Positions 1 to 8,516 of a stretch of DNA of 50,800 bases are shown piece by piece. The DNA comes from JAAYRQ01 sp035647815 (lineage in GTDB: Bacteria; Bacillota; Syntrophomonadia; Syntrophomonadales; Syntrophomonadaceae). The DNA is taken from the NCBI GenBank assembly GCA_035647815.1, contig DASRMR010000013.1, positions 1 through 50,800 on the forward strand, given 5' to 3'. The notes beneath the pieces are model-generated. The model was not told the DNA's origin. It did no database searches and saw nothing but the letters and a program-made list of their open reading frames with translations. How positions within the stretch are numbered: position 1 is the stretch's first letter; every line of letters begins with the position of its first letter. Both the position numbers and the translations under genes were made by a program.

Positions 1-73
1 AGGGAATATATGGTAAAATGTAGAAGTAGTTTATCAAGTTTAAATATAGATATAAAACGAGGGGGTTGGAGTA

Positions 74-1258
74 ATGTTTTTTACTTTCCTTAATAAAGAA
101 ACTGTGAGTTGGATAGACTTTTCTATTATGGAAAACTATTCACCCAATCAAGTGTTGTTTTACTACTATGATTCTCTATTAACCATACACTTAAAAACAT
201 ATACTGAGCTATTAGAGACTAAAGAAAAAGGAGAGACAAATAAAAACCTGAACAAGTGGTGTGAACTATTAGAAGATATAGGGATCGAAGATGAGGCAGG
301 TTATTTTCAAGAAAATGGCTTTCTTTTAGAGCTGGGACCTTATTATTATCCTAATACTAATACTAGATTTTATATAAGCAAGAACTATCTAGCACCTGCT
401 AACCAGTTAGTAAAAGAAGATTTAGAAATATTATTATCCCTGCATTTGACTCCAAAAGTTAATAAAGAATTACAAGCTTATAATAAAAGCCGCAAAAACG
501 CTAAAAAAACAAGTAAAAATAAAGAGGAAGCAATTAAAGATGTAAAAATGTGCATTAAATCTTTATATGAGACTGAATCATTAAACCAACATATTAACTA
601 TATTAATAAATTGCTCGAGAGTCGCTATAGTATGGTGGAAAAGGAAAATTTAGAACCTCATGAACCTAATAATGCACCAGTAAAACCTTCTGCTAATGAG
701 AATAATATAAGCTATGACAATATAATACCTTTTACCAAGATTAAATTTAAAAACAAAAATGAAACTTCTACTAACCCTACATTTAACCATGATTTGAAAG
801 TATACTTAATTCGTTATCGAGAATTTGAAAAAGCTTGTGATAGATATAAACTAATTCTCAATGAATGGCCTAATTTATATAAGATATTTATGGATAAATG
901 TTATGAAGATATAGATATGGCTGAGGAAAACCTAAAAAGGATTAGTACTTATATGAAAATGTACAATAATATTATATCCAAGTCCTTTGTCCATCCTGAT
1001 TACCAAGACATAGAGATCCTGGAAACTTTTGCGTATTGTCTAGAAACTGGACGAGCCAATGATTTACAAGATTGCATGAATTTGTTTGAGGAAGAGAAAC
1101 ATTGGCGAGATGTAAAAGCTAGCCAGGTTAGAATTGAAAACACTATATACTTCTTACAAAGTGAGACTGATTTAACTAGATTTGCCGATGAAAACATCCT
1201 GGAATATTTAAAGAAGTTTAATGAAACAGCTGCCATTATGGAAAAGGTTAATAATTAA
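74..1258 (+). CDS. Hypothetical protein, mostly helical, 394 aa
   Basis: I do not recognise this family. The protein has no signal peptide and no clear membrane segment. It has an aromatic-rich N-terminal third, a lysine-rich linker around residues 135-160 (many K/N/S), an Asn-rich low-complexity stretch around 195-235, and a charged helical C-terminal part. The ATG follows GAGGGGG with about 8 bases of spacing. The last 11 bases overlap the end of the convergent rhomboid gene, so the two transcripts are antisense at their 3' ends. It is the only + strand gene in the first 11 kb. Codon use looks like that of its neighbours. It is a real gene by length, ribosome site and open frame; its function is unknown. 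Confidence 0.75.
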   Translation: MFFTFLNKETVSWIDFSIMENYSPNQVLFYYYDSLLTIHLKTYTELLETKEKGETNKNLNKWCELLEDIGIEDEAGYFQENGFLLELGPYYYPNTNTRFYISKNYLAPANQLVKEDLEILLSLHLTPKVNKELQAYNKSRKNAKKTSKNKEEAIKDVKMCIKSLYETESLNQHINYINKLLESRYSMVEKENLEPHEPNNAPVKPSANENNISYDNIIPFTKIKFKNKNETSTNPTFNHDLKVYLIRYREFEKACDRYKLILNEWPNLYKIFMDKCYEDIDMAEENLKRISTYMKMYNNIISKSFVHPDYQDIEILETFAYCLETGRANDLQDCMNLFEEEKHWRDVKASQVRIENTIYFLQSETDLTRFADENILEYLKKFNETAAIMEKVNN

Positions 1259-1895
1259 CCTTTTCTACTATAAAAAAGCGATATAATATCATTCCAGTAA
1301 TAAAGCCACCTATGTGAGCCCAAAATGCTATTTGACCACAACTACCGCTATTAAATATAGATTGGGCACCACACCATAGTTGTGAGAGGCCCCAAAAACC
1401 TAAATATATCCAAGCTGGGAGATTGAATAAAAAGAAAGGTGGAACAAAGGTGAGTACCTTCGCATTTCTAAACATTAAAAAGTATGCACCCATTATACCT
1501 GCTACTGCTCCCGATGCACCTATTACTGGAATGTAAGAATAAGGATTGACGATAATATGACTAACACCAGCTAAAACTCCGCAAATACTATAAAACAGGA
1601 GGAATTTTACTTTACCCATTTTATCTTCTACATTATCGCCGAAGAGCCATAATATCCACATATTGCCGATAAGATGCAGAGGACTAGCATGCAAAAAGGT
1701 ATAACTAATAAGCGTCAATAGACTAGTATCGCTTATGAAATTTGCCGGAACTAAACCATAAACAAAAAAAGTTTCTTCGACCCCCGTAGGATTTAGAAAT
1801 GTAGTGTTAAAATAAATATATATATTTAAAATTATTAATAAAATAGTAATTATCGGAAACTTTTCACTATGAGTACTATCTCTAAGCGGTATCAT
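1248..1895 (-). CDS. Rhomboid family intramembrane serine protease
   Basis: This is a polytopic membrane protease that would cleave transmembrane segments of other proteins within the bilayer. The diagnostic features are present: an H-x-x-x-N-M motif (HLIGNMWILWLFG), the catalytic serine in GASGAVAGIMG, and the catalytic histidine in the last helix (AFWAHIGGFITG). About six hydrophobic segments fit the bacterial rhomboid core, and 215 residues is normal for this family. I chose the third codon of the open frame (ATG at 1895) because AAGGAG lies 7 bases upstream of it but only one base from the earlier ATG. It is followed on the same strand by no other gene and converges on the unknown + strand gene. 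The substrate cannot be inferred. Confidence 0.92.
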   Translation of the reverse strand: MIPLRDSTHSEKFPIITILLIILNIYIYFNTTFLNPTGVEETFFVYGLVPANFISDTSLLTLISYTFLHASPLHLIGNMWILWLFGDNVEDKMGKVKFLLFYSICGVLAGVSHIIVNPYSYIPVIGASGAVAGIMGAYFLMFRNAKVLTFVPPFFLFNLPAWIYLGFWGLSQLWCGAQSIFNSGSCGQIAFWAHIGGFITGMILYRFFIVEKVNY

Positions 1896-1924
1896 ACACA
1901 TGCTCCTTAAATAGTAGTTAGTTT

Positions 1925-3694
1925 TTAATTATATTTATAGCTTAGACTAGTAGTACCCTTTAATTCATTTTGGATAACAATATTAATAATACGATAAGTC
2001 AAATACCTTAAAACATCAATTTCCTTTTCATCCTCTAGTTCTAAAAGTGCGCTTTTAAGAGGATGTATATATTTGTTTCTCAAATTATGAACTATTAATA
2101 AAAGACCTACTAAAATATAAATTTCATCATTTTCAATTTCATCTGCAATCAAACTTAGGAATAATGACCAAGCAGCTATACTTAAATTTTTAGGCTTTCT
2201 TTTTACATAGTGGCTATTACAAAAAGAGTAAAATTCTTGTGGAAAAATATCTTCCAAATAACCTTCTAATAACGAATTGTCTTCTTCAACCAAGTTTTTA
2301 ATTTTATTAAAGTTTTCATCAAACTCACCTGTTTTAGTCCGTTTGTGCATATACTTGCGCATTTTAAGTCCTTTATCATTTAATCTAATACTTCGATGAG
2401 CTAACATTTCAATCGGCCTAATAAATAACAGTAAAACTTTTACCCCTTCTTCTAAAAGATTGGTCAGTTTTCTACCCCGATAAACTTGGAATACTAATTC
2501 CGCATCTAATAAGTTTTTATAAAATATCGTTCCTTCAGCCTGTTTAATCATATAAGAAATACCCGGGATCTGTTGATCTACGCTCTCTTTTATATAATTT
2601 ATTACTTCCTCATCAACACTGTTACGCACAAAATCTTTGGTTAAGTATAATTTTTCCTTCATCTCTTGCCAACGTTTTTCTACGAGTATATCTTCCCAAG
2701 CTAAAGTAACTAGTATTTCACTAGCCTTTTCCTGTAAGTAAACATTTTTACTTAACAATTCATCTAATCTATGTAATAAAAGGTTGCTTTCCCCACTACA
2801 TTCATTTACTAACCTTTCTAAAACTGTTTGGTTATCACGAAAGTTATTTAATAGTAATGTAGTGTTTTTTTGCATTCTCCCTACAATATCGGAGGAAAAT
2901 TCCTCTAGATGTTCAAGGCTCATCTCGTGAAAAGCACTAAGTTTTTCATCTAAAGACCGTTCTATAATATGGGCAAACTGATCAGCCAATTTATATGTAT
3001 CAAAATGCTCCATAGGATCAAAATCTTCTTCGGTTTCAACCTCTTGCACTAATATTTTATAAATATGCTCGTAGAAGACTTCTTTTTCTTTTTCCATTGT
3101 CTCTTTTAAATTTTCTCTTTGCATATCTAGTTTTTCATTAAGTGTTTTAAAATCGTTTTCCTTGCTTTTATTAAGTCCTGAAATAGTTGCATCGATTGCA
3201 CTAACACTATTACGTAAATCTTGAGCTATCTTTCGCCTTTCCTCATTTGTTAAGGTAAATAGTTGTAAAATAGAATCGGTGTCACCTAAGTTTTCCCCCA
3301 CATCATTAATAAAATCCTCACTATCTTCCCACAACCATTTCACACCTTTAAAAAAATCTATCCGCAATTCTTCTATTATGGGATCGATAGCCTTAGTTAT
3401 TTCCTGATCAAACACTTCTTCACATAGAGGTTTTATTTCATACATTATCTCATCTACATTAGCCTTTATTTCCGGTGATATTTCTATTTCAACTTCTTCT
3501 GAAACTTGAGCTAAAAGCCTTAATACCGCAGCACCTAATAAAGCTAAAATGATAAAACATAAAGCTATCGTCAATGAAAGCCTTTTGCTAAATGTTATAA
3601 AAGCAAAGACATTCAAAAGTATCAACAGCCACAATGCTATCCATAATCTTACATTGTTTTCTATGCTTTGTTTAAACCTTAGTATTATATTCAT
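1925..3694 (-). CDS. Membrane-anchored coiled-coil protein with HEPN-like C-terminus
   Basis: This protein of about 589 residues has no family I can name. Two adjacent hydrophobic segments near residues 17-36 and 44-63 anchor it. A long acidic, heptad-rich region follows (about 70-350), with many E/K/L residues typical of coiled coil. The C-terminal 150 residues are globular and contain H-N-L-R-N-K-Y-I-H near residues 536-544, which fits the R-x4-H signature of HEPN ribonucleases. That match is a motif only. The ATG at 3694 has GAGGTG six bases upstream; the frame also opens at an earlier GTG. The neighbours are a rhomboid protease downstream and a TauE/SafE permease upstream. A role in RNA cleavage or stress is a guess; a structural membrane role is equally possible. 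Confidence 0.7.
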   Translation of the reverse strand: MNIILRFKQSIENNVRLWIALWLLILLNVFAFITFSKRLSLTIALCFIILALLGAAVLRLLAQVSEEVEIEISPEIKANVDEIMYEIKPLCEEVFDQEITKAIDPIIEELRIDFFKGVKWLWEDSEDFINDVGENLGDTDSILQLFTLTNEERRKIAQDLRNSVSAIDATISGLNKSKENDFKTLNEKLDMQRENLKETMEKEKEVFYEHIYKILVQEVETEEDFDPMEHFDTYKLADQFAHIIERSLDEKLSAFHEMSLEHLEEFSSDIVGRMQKNTTLLLNNFRDNQTVLERLVNECSGESNLLLHRLDELLSKNVYLQEKASEILVTLAWEDILVEKRWQEMKEKLYLTKDFVRNSVDEEVINYIKESVDQQIPGISYMIKQAEGTIFYKNLLDAELVFQVYRGRKLTNLLEEGVKVLLLFIRPIEMLAHRSIRLNDKGLKMRKYMHKRTKTGEFDENFNKIKNLVEEDNSLLEGYLEDIFPQEFYSFCNSHYVKRKPKNLSIAAWSLFLSLIADEIENDEIYILVGLLLIVHNLRNKYIHPLKSALLELEDEKEIDVLRYLTYRIINIVIQNELKGTTSLSYKYN

Positions 3695-3772
3695 TAATAG
3701 CACCTCAAATGTTAGATATTAATAGTATCGTGATTTAAGGCATTTTGCTTGATTTTATTATAGACATCTACA

Positions 3773-4552
3773 TTAAAATCCGAAAATTGGAATCAAGTAT
3801 GAAGTAGCTAGGTAAATAAATATCGCTATAAATATTACTTTGAAAAGTTTAGGATTAACAAACTGGCTAATTTTAACCCCTATCTGTGCCCCAATGATAC
3901 TTCCTACACCTATAATTAAACCTGCATTCAGATTGACAAATCCTTGACCCATTTTTATTATAGCCCCGATTATTGCAATAGGTAGCATAGCTAGCAAGGT
4001 AGTACCTACCGCTTCGATAGGTTTTGAACCGAACAACCAGATCATAACTGGAACTATAATAATACCGCCACCTAAACCTAACATCCCTGTTAAAGAACCG
4101 ACTACTATACCTAGAATAACTAACCATATTGGAGAAGAAAGTTTTGCACGGTTTTCTTTAGTTTCCGGATTTTTAAATTCTTTATATAAGTCTTTAGACA
4201 TCCTAATAGTCATTATAAGAAACATTATAGCTAAGAGTAATTGTATATAATCGGTGTTTTGGGTTAAATAAGCTTGAAAAATATAAGAACCTATTATAAC
4301 TCCTACTATGCCACCTATAGCTATTAGTAACGATTGTTTTACCTTTACTCTACCATTACGATAATGTCCGATTGCACCAGAGAAAGAAGTTAATACTACA
4401 GTTAAAAGAGTAGTAGCAACTGCAGTAGCAGGATCAAACTTCAGTATTATTTGGATAGCAGGCAACATAATTAGCCCACCACCGATACCTAAAATAGCGC
4501 TTAATATTCCTACTATTAATCCAGTTAATATCATGATTAATATAGTCAGCAT
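3773..4552 (-). CDS. TauE/SafE family (DUF81) anion permease
   Basis: This is an integral membrane protein of the sulfite exporter TauE/SafE family, which moves sulfur-containing or organic anions across the cytoplasmic membrane. The family's internal duplication is visible: the N-terminal half has GILSAILGIGGGLIMLP and the C-terminal half has GSLTGMLGLGGGIIIVP, each at the start of a four-helix bundle. The length of 259 residues and about eight hydrophobic segments fit. The ATG at 4552 follows AAAGGGG with six bases of spacing. The transported compound is not predictable from sequence; sulfite, sulfonates or thiosulfate are typical of the family. The gene sits downstream of the flavodiiron gene but is separated from it by a strong terminator. 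Confidence 0.9.
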   Translation of the reverse strand: MLTILIMILTGLIVGILSAILGIGGGLIMLPAIQIILKFDPATAVATTLLTVVLTSFSGAIGHYRNGRVKVKQSLLIAIGGIVGVIIGSYIFQAYLTQNTDYIQLLLAIMFLIMTIRMSKDLYKEFKNPETKENRAKLSSPIWLVILGIVVGSLTGMLGLGGGIIIVPVMIWLFGSKPIEAVGTTLLAMLPIAIIGAIIKMGQGFVNLNAGLIIGVGSIIGAQIGVKISQFVNPKLFKVIFIAIFIYLATSYLIPIFGF

Positions 4553-4612
4553 TAGAAACCCCTTTATCTCTATAATATGTTTAATTAATATTAATTCCTC
4601 ATTAAGTAAAAA

Positions 4613-4646
4613 TTATCCCGTATCATTAATTAATGATACGGGATAA
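4613..4646 (-). terminator. Perfect 34-bp palindrome, terminator of the flavodiiron gene
   Basis: Two perfect 17-base arms meet with no unpaired spacer. On the - strand the hairpin is followed by TTTTTACTT, as expected for an intrinsic terminator 36 bases after the flavodiiron stop codon. Confidence 0.85.
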
Positions 4647-4682
4647 ATAGATTTGACCTAATATTTTATCTTATCTCATTTA

Positions 4683-7301
4683 CTATTCCACCGGATCAAA
4701 TGCATCTTTTCCTGCTCCACATACTGGACATATATCAGGGGGTTCTGAACCTTCGTGGACATAATTACATACTCGACATATCCACTTATCATATTTCTTT
4801 TCCCCTGATTCAGTTCGTCCTAGACCGTGAAGGGTTTTACGAGTATCAACATCTGTACCCATGATTATTTCACCTTTTAAGACCCCATCTACTATAAAGG
4901 TTCTCTTATAGTAATTGTTCTTGGGGTCACTCACTTCGACTATACGACTTTCACCATCGGGCCAATTAACTTCACCAACAGAAAAGATATCAGTATCAAA
5001 AGCTTTTAACAAGGTAGATAAGACAGGTTGCTTATACTCTAACCAGTCACCAGTTACTGTCGAAGCTACTATTTTGCCCATTTCCATAGAAACCGGCCAT
5101 AAACCTATGACTCTTTCTCCAAATTGGGCTACATCACCAATAGCAAAGACATCACTAATATTAGTTCTCATTTTCTCATCTACTATTATACCTTGTTTAA
5201 TAACTAGACCTGCTTCGTCTGCTAATTCTACATTGGGTTTTATACCAGTAGAGAGTAAGACTAAGTCAGTTTCTATAATTGTTCCATCACTTAGTTTAAC
5301 CCCTGTAGCACTACTATCACCAATAATTTCGTCAGTAGCTACACCTAAATGTAATTTCACACCTTTAGCTGCCATGAGATCTTGTAATTTCTGCGAGAAA
5401 GTAGCATCTAATTGTCTAGGCATAATACGGTCACTAAACTCGACTACGGTAACTTCTATACCTTGTTTTACCATTCCCCAAACTGCTTCTAAACCTAAAA
5501 CCCCACCACCGATAACAAGGGCTTTTTTAATATCTTTAAATCTGGCTTTAATTTCTAAAGCATCTGCTAAATCCCTTAAACTATATACGGCTTGCTTATC
5601 CGCACCGGGAATAGGTGGAATATTACTTCTAGCACCAGTAGCAATGATTAGTTTATCGTAGGAAAACTCTTTGCTATCTTCTGCTACTAGTTTTTTAGCT
5701 TTAGTGTCGATATTAGTTATCTTACAATTAGTAATAAGATCTATATTATTCTCCTTATACCAAGAATCAGAACGAACATAGAGTTTTGCATCACTAAATT
5801 CTTTACTTAATAATTCAGATAACATCGTTCTATAATAAGGTCTATAAGCCTCTTCAGTAATCATCTTAATTATACCAGTAGTATCCCTTTGGCGAATATT
5901 TTCTGCTGCAGACAAGGCTGCAATTCCGCCTCCGATAATTACATATTCATTATTACTATCATTGAGATGTTCATCTTCTAAATCTAATTTTTCGAAACTC
6001 TCTTTACCTACACCACAAGCTGGACAAATATTAGGTGGTTCTTCCCCTTCATGAATGTAACCACATACTACACATCTCCATTTTGTTTGAGAGGCATCTT
6101 GGGCTTTTTCTAAAATCTTTTTACCCATATCCATTCCTAAAGTAAAGCTATCTTCTAATTCCCTATCTGAAGGTTTAAAATTAACCCTAAAACCAGGTAG
6201 AGTTTCCATCCGTAAAGCATTCAAACGATGTTCTATAGCAGGAACTGCTTCACCACTCCAGCCGTAAGAACCAAAAGCTAATGCTACTTTTCCTGCATGT
6301 ACTATAGGAGATAATCTAATTAATAACTGCCAAATAGGTGGAAGTGCATCACCATTAATCGTTGGTGAGCCTATTAAAACACCATCAGCTTCATCGATAG
6401 CGGCAACAACCTCATCTAAATCAGCATAAACCAAATCAAATACTTTAATATCAAAGGTGCCCGCCGTTTCCAAGCCTTCTTTAATACTTTCAGCTAATAT
6501 CTCCGTATAACCATGTGCACTAACATAAGCTATAACTACTTCTTGAACATCCTTTTCCTTTGGCATGCCAGCTTGTGCCCAACCTTTATATAAATCTATA
6601 TAGTAAGGAAGATTAGATCTTAAAATCGGGCCGTGTCCAGGACAAATTATTTCATAATCTAGTTTTTCAATTTTATCTAAAGCTTCTAATATATACTTTT
6701 TAAAAGGTCCCATTATCATATCGAAATAATATTTAAGCGATTCTGTAAAATCTTCTTCGATTAAATCATTAAACATGCGTTCATCAGAATAATGAGTACC
6801 GAATGAATCAATCGTAAATAGAACTTTATCTTCTATTAAATAAGTATATTGAGAATCAGGCCAATGTAAGAATGGGGCACTTATAAACTTTAATGTTTTA
6901 TTCCCCAAGCTTAATATTTCTTGGTCTTCTACTGCTTTATGCGAAAAACTAGTATTGACTATTGCTTCCAGAAAAGTCATAGCAGTAGCACTACCTAGGA
7001 CAGTTAAACCTGGAATCCTTTCGAGTAGCTTTTCTACGGAACCAGCATGATCAGGTTCTGTATGATTCATAATCAAGTAGTCTATATCTGTTAAATTAAC
7101 TACTTCTTCAATATTTTTAATATACTCATCAAAAAAGTCTTCTTTTACTGTTTCAATCAAAACAGTTTTTTCACTACCTTTAATAAGATAAGCATTATAA
7201 CTAGTTCCGAACTTAGTTTCCATTATGATATCAAATATTCTAAGGTCAGGATCTTGTACTCCTACAAAATAAACATCATCTTTAATTTTCAAAGTTGCCA
7301 T
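4683..7301 (-). CDS. Flavodiiron protein fused to rubredoxin, NADH:rubredoxin reductase and a second rubredoxin
   Basis: This is a cytoplasmic oxygen and/or NO reductase that carries its own electron chain in one chain of 872 residues. Residues 1-250 are the metallo-beta-lactamase-like diiron domain with ligands H80, E82, D84, H146, D165 and H223. Residues 254-395 are an FMN flavodoxin domain (SAHGYTEILAESI). A rubredoxin follows with C410, C413, C426 and C429, a short CX2C-X12-CX2C spacing. Residues 452-820 form a pyridine-nucleotide:rubredoxin oxidoreductase with two dinucleotide motifs (IIGGGIAALSAAENI at 455, VIGGGVLGLEA at 596) and FAIGDVAQ at 719. A second short-spaced rubredoxin ends the protein (C842, C845, C858, C861). 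Flavodiiron-rubredoxin-reductase fusions are known in clostridia; the extra C-terminal rubredoxin is unusual. AAAGGAGG lies six bases before the ATG. A single-gene transcription unit is likely. Confidence 0.95.
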   Translation of the reverse strand: MATLKIKDDVYFVGVQDPDLRIFDIIMETKFGTSYNAYLIKGSEKTVLIETVKEDFFDEYIKNIEEVVNLTDIDYLIMNHTEPDHAGSVEKLLERIPGLTVLGSATAMTFLEAIVNTSFSHKAVEDQEILSLGNKTLKFISAPFLHWPDSQYTYLIEDKVLFTIDSFGTHYSDERMFNDLIEEDFTESLKYYFDMIMGPFKKYILEALDKIEKLDYEIICPGHGPILRSNLPYYIDLYKGWAQAGMPKEKDVQEVVIAYVSAHGYTEILAESIKEGLETAGTFDIKVFDLVYADLDEVVAAIDEADGVLIGSPTINGDALPPIWQLLIRLSPIVHAGKVALAFGSYGWSGEAVPAIEHRLNALRMETLPGFRVNFKPSDRELEDSFTLGMDMGKKILEKAQDASQTKWRCVVCGYIHEGEEPPNICPACGVGKESFEKLDLEDEHLNDSNNEYVIIGGGIAALSAAENIRQRDTTGIIKMITEEAYRPYYRTMLSELLSKEFSDAKLYVRSDSWYKENNIDLITNCKITNIDTKAKKLVAEDSKEFSYDKLIIATGARSNIPPIPGADKQAVYSLRDLADALEIKARFKDIKKALVIGGGVLGLEAVWGMVKQGIEVTVVEFSDRIMPRQLDATFSQKLQDLMAAKGVKLHLGVATDEIIGDSSATGVKLSDGTIIETDLVLLSTGIKPNVELADEAGLVIKQGIIVDEKMRTNISDVFAIGDVAQFGERVIGLWPVSMEMGKIVASTVTGDWLEYKQPVLSTLLKAFDTDIFSVGEVNWPDGESRIVEVSDPKNNYYKRTFIVDGVLKGEIIMGTDVDTRKTLHGLGRTESGEKKYDKWICRVCNYVHEGSEPPDICPVCGAGKDAFDPVE

Positions 7302-7323
7302 GTTATACCTCCTTTATAGTAGC

Positions 7324-7351
7324 TTGACAGAATGATACTGCAAAATATAAT
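7324..7351 (+). promoter_or_regulatory. Consensus sigma-A-type promoter pointing into a gene-free gap
   Basis: TTGACA (7324-7329) and TATAAT (7346-7351) are both perfect, with a 16-base spacer. It faces right, opposite to both flanking genes, and no + strand gene follows. It may drive a small RNA that ends near 7554. Chance matches do occur in AT-rich DNA. Confidence 0.45.
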
Positions 7352-7526
7352 AGTGAACAATAGCCTCAGTAAATATTTTAAAATATTATTGTAAAATCTT
7401 TTACTAGCAGTTCTTTTCTAATAATATTCCCTAAGAAGTTTTATTTAAAATTCTTCCATATATACTAGTATTTACTACTAACACTGATTTAGTAAGGATT
7501 TTCGCCATTCAAATACATTCTAAAGC

Positions 7527-7554
7527 ATGATTAAGCTTAATCATATAGTTTTTT
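7527..7554 (+). terminator. Palindrome plus T-run, possible end of a + strand small RNA
   Basis: An 18-base perfect palindrome (7527-7544, two arms ATGATTAAG/CTTAATCAT) overlaps the crotonase stop codon. On the + strand it is followed four bases later by TTTTTT (7549-7554). On the - strand no T-run follows, so it is a poor terminator for the crotonase. Its low GC content makes the hairpin weak. Confidence 0.35.
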
Positions 7555-8340
7555 ACCAGTAAACTTCGGTTTGCGTTTTTCTATAAAAGACATGGTTCCT
7601 TCTTTAAAATCATCTGATGCCCAAGCTAAAACTTGATTTAAACTTTCTAATTCAGCTTGTTCATAAAAATCATTTTTCAGTGCAGCCCTGACTAGTTTCT
7701 TATCCATCCAGACCGTATAAAGAGGAGCTTTTAGCAATCTTTCTGCCCATCCTTCTGCTTCTGCTAATACTTGATCAGGAGCAACAACGGTATTAACCAA
7801 GCCTAGTTTTAATGCTTCATCACTATCTAAGACTTTACCAAACCATAAGATTTCTAATGCTTTATGATAGCCAACTTTTTGGGTTAAGAAATATGATGCA
7901 CCACTATCAGGTGTAAAAGCAATATTTATAAAGTTAAAGCCAAATCTTGCTGTATCAGCTGCAATAATAAGATCGCAAGACATCATACTAGCAAGAGAAG
8001 CCCCTGCTACTGCACCATTAACAGCAGCAATTACTGGCTTTTCAATCTCATAAATCGCTGTAACTACTTTAGTTGACCAATCATATGTAAGCTTAGCCTT
8101 TTCCGGGCTATCCATAGCAGCTAAAGTTCCTATATCTCCGCCTGCGGACCACCCTGGGCCTGCCCCAGTAATTATTAACACCTGAATGTCATCATTGCTA
8201 TTTACTTCCGCACAGACTGCCAAAACATCGTCTGTAAGCTCTTTGTTAACAGAGTTTAATTGTTTAGGACGATTAAATGTTAAAATCGCAATTCCATTTT
8301 CCTTAACCTCAAATATACAAGCCTCCAAGTTTTTAAGCAT
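7537..8340 (-). CDS. Enoyl-CoA hydratase/isomerase, PaaG-like
   Basis: This crotonase-fold protein of 267 residues binds a CoA ester in the cytoplasm. The oxyanion-hole segments are visible (GPGWSAGGDIG near residue 62 and GAVAGASLASM near 109). Both glutamates of true enoyl-CoA hydratases appear to be missing: the helix that normally reads G-x-E-L reads ASLASM, and the second position is followed by FTPDSGASYFL. An Asp in an x-P-D-x-G motif is characteristic of PaaG-type and other enoyl-CoA isomerases, so isomerisation of a double bond is more likely than hydration. GGAG lies five bases before the ATG. No partner gene is adjacent; the other beta-oxidation enzymes lie elsewhere in the window. 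Confidence 0.88.
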   Translation of the reverse strand: MLKNLEACIFEVKENGIAILTFNRPKQLNSVNKELTDDVLAVCAEVNSNDDIQVLIITGAGPGWSAGGDIGTLAAMDSPEKAKLTYDWSTKVVTAIYEIEKPVIAAVNGAVAGASLASMMSCDLIIAADTARFGFNFINIAFTPDSGASYFLTQKVGYHKALEILWFGKVLDSDEALKLGLVNTVVAPDQVLAEAEGWAERLLKAPLYTVWMDKKLVRAALKNDFYEQAELESLNQVLAWASDDFKEGTMSFIEKRKPKFTGKKLYD

Positions 8341-8442
8341 AATTTCTCCGCCTTTCTAATTCCCCCATATTATATTTACTCTTTAACATTATATCATTAA
8401 AACTATCCAAAACTTCTATTAGTAGTTTTTCTTCATACTAAA

Positions 8443-8487
8443 ATATGCCCCCTTATGTTTCTATCTGTTTAACATAAAGGGGCATAT
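8443..8487 (-). terminator. Terminator of the first feo operon
   Basis: Arms of 17 bases (8443-8459 and 8471-8487) match except for one G-T type mismatch. The loop is 11 bases. On the - strand TTTTAG follows. It lies 30-75 bases after the feoB stop codon. Confidence 0.8.
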
Positions 8488-8516
8488 CATTATTTATAAT
8501 ATAGTTTAATTAATCC

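Noticed and set aside
4915..5661. A 248-codon open frame on the + strand inside the flavodiiron gene
   Set aside because: It is antisense to the strongly supported NADH:rubredoxin reductase domain, with Ser/Pro/Thr-rich content typical of an antisense shadow.
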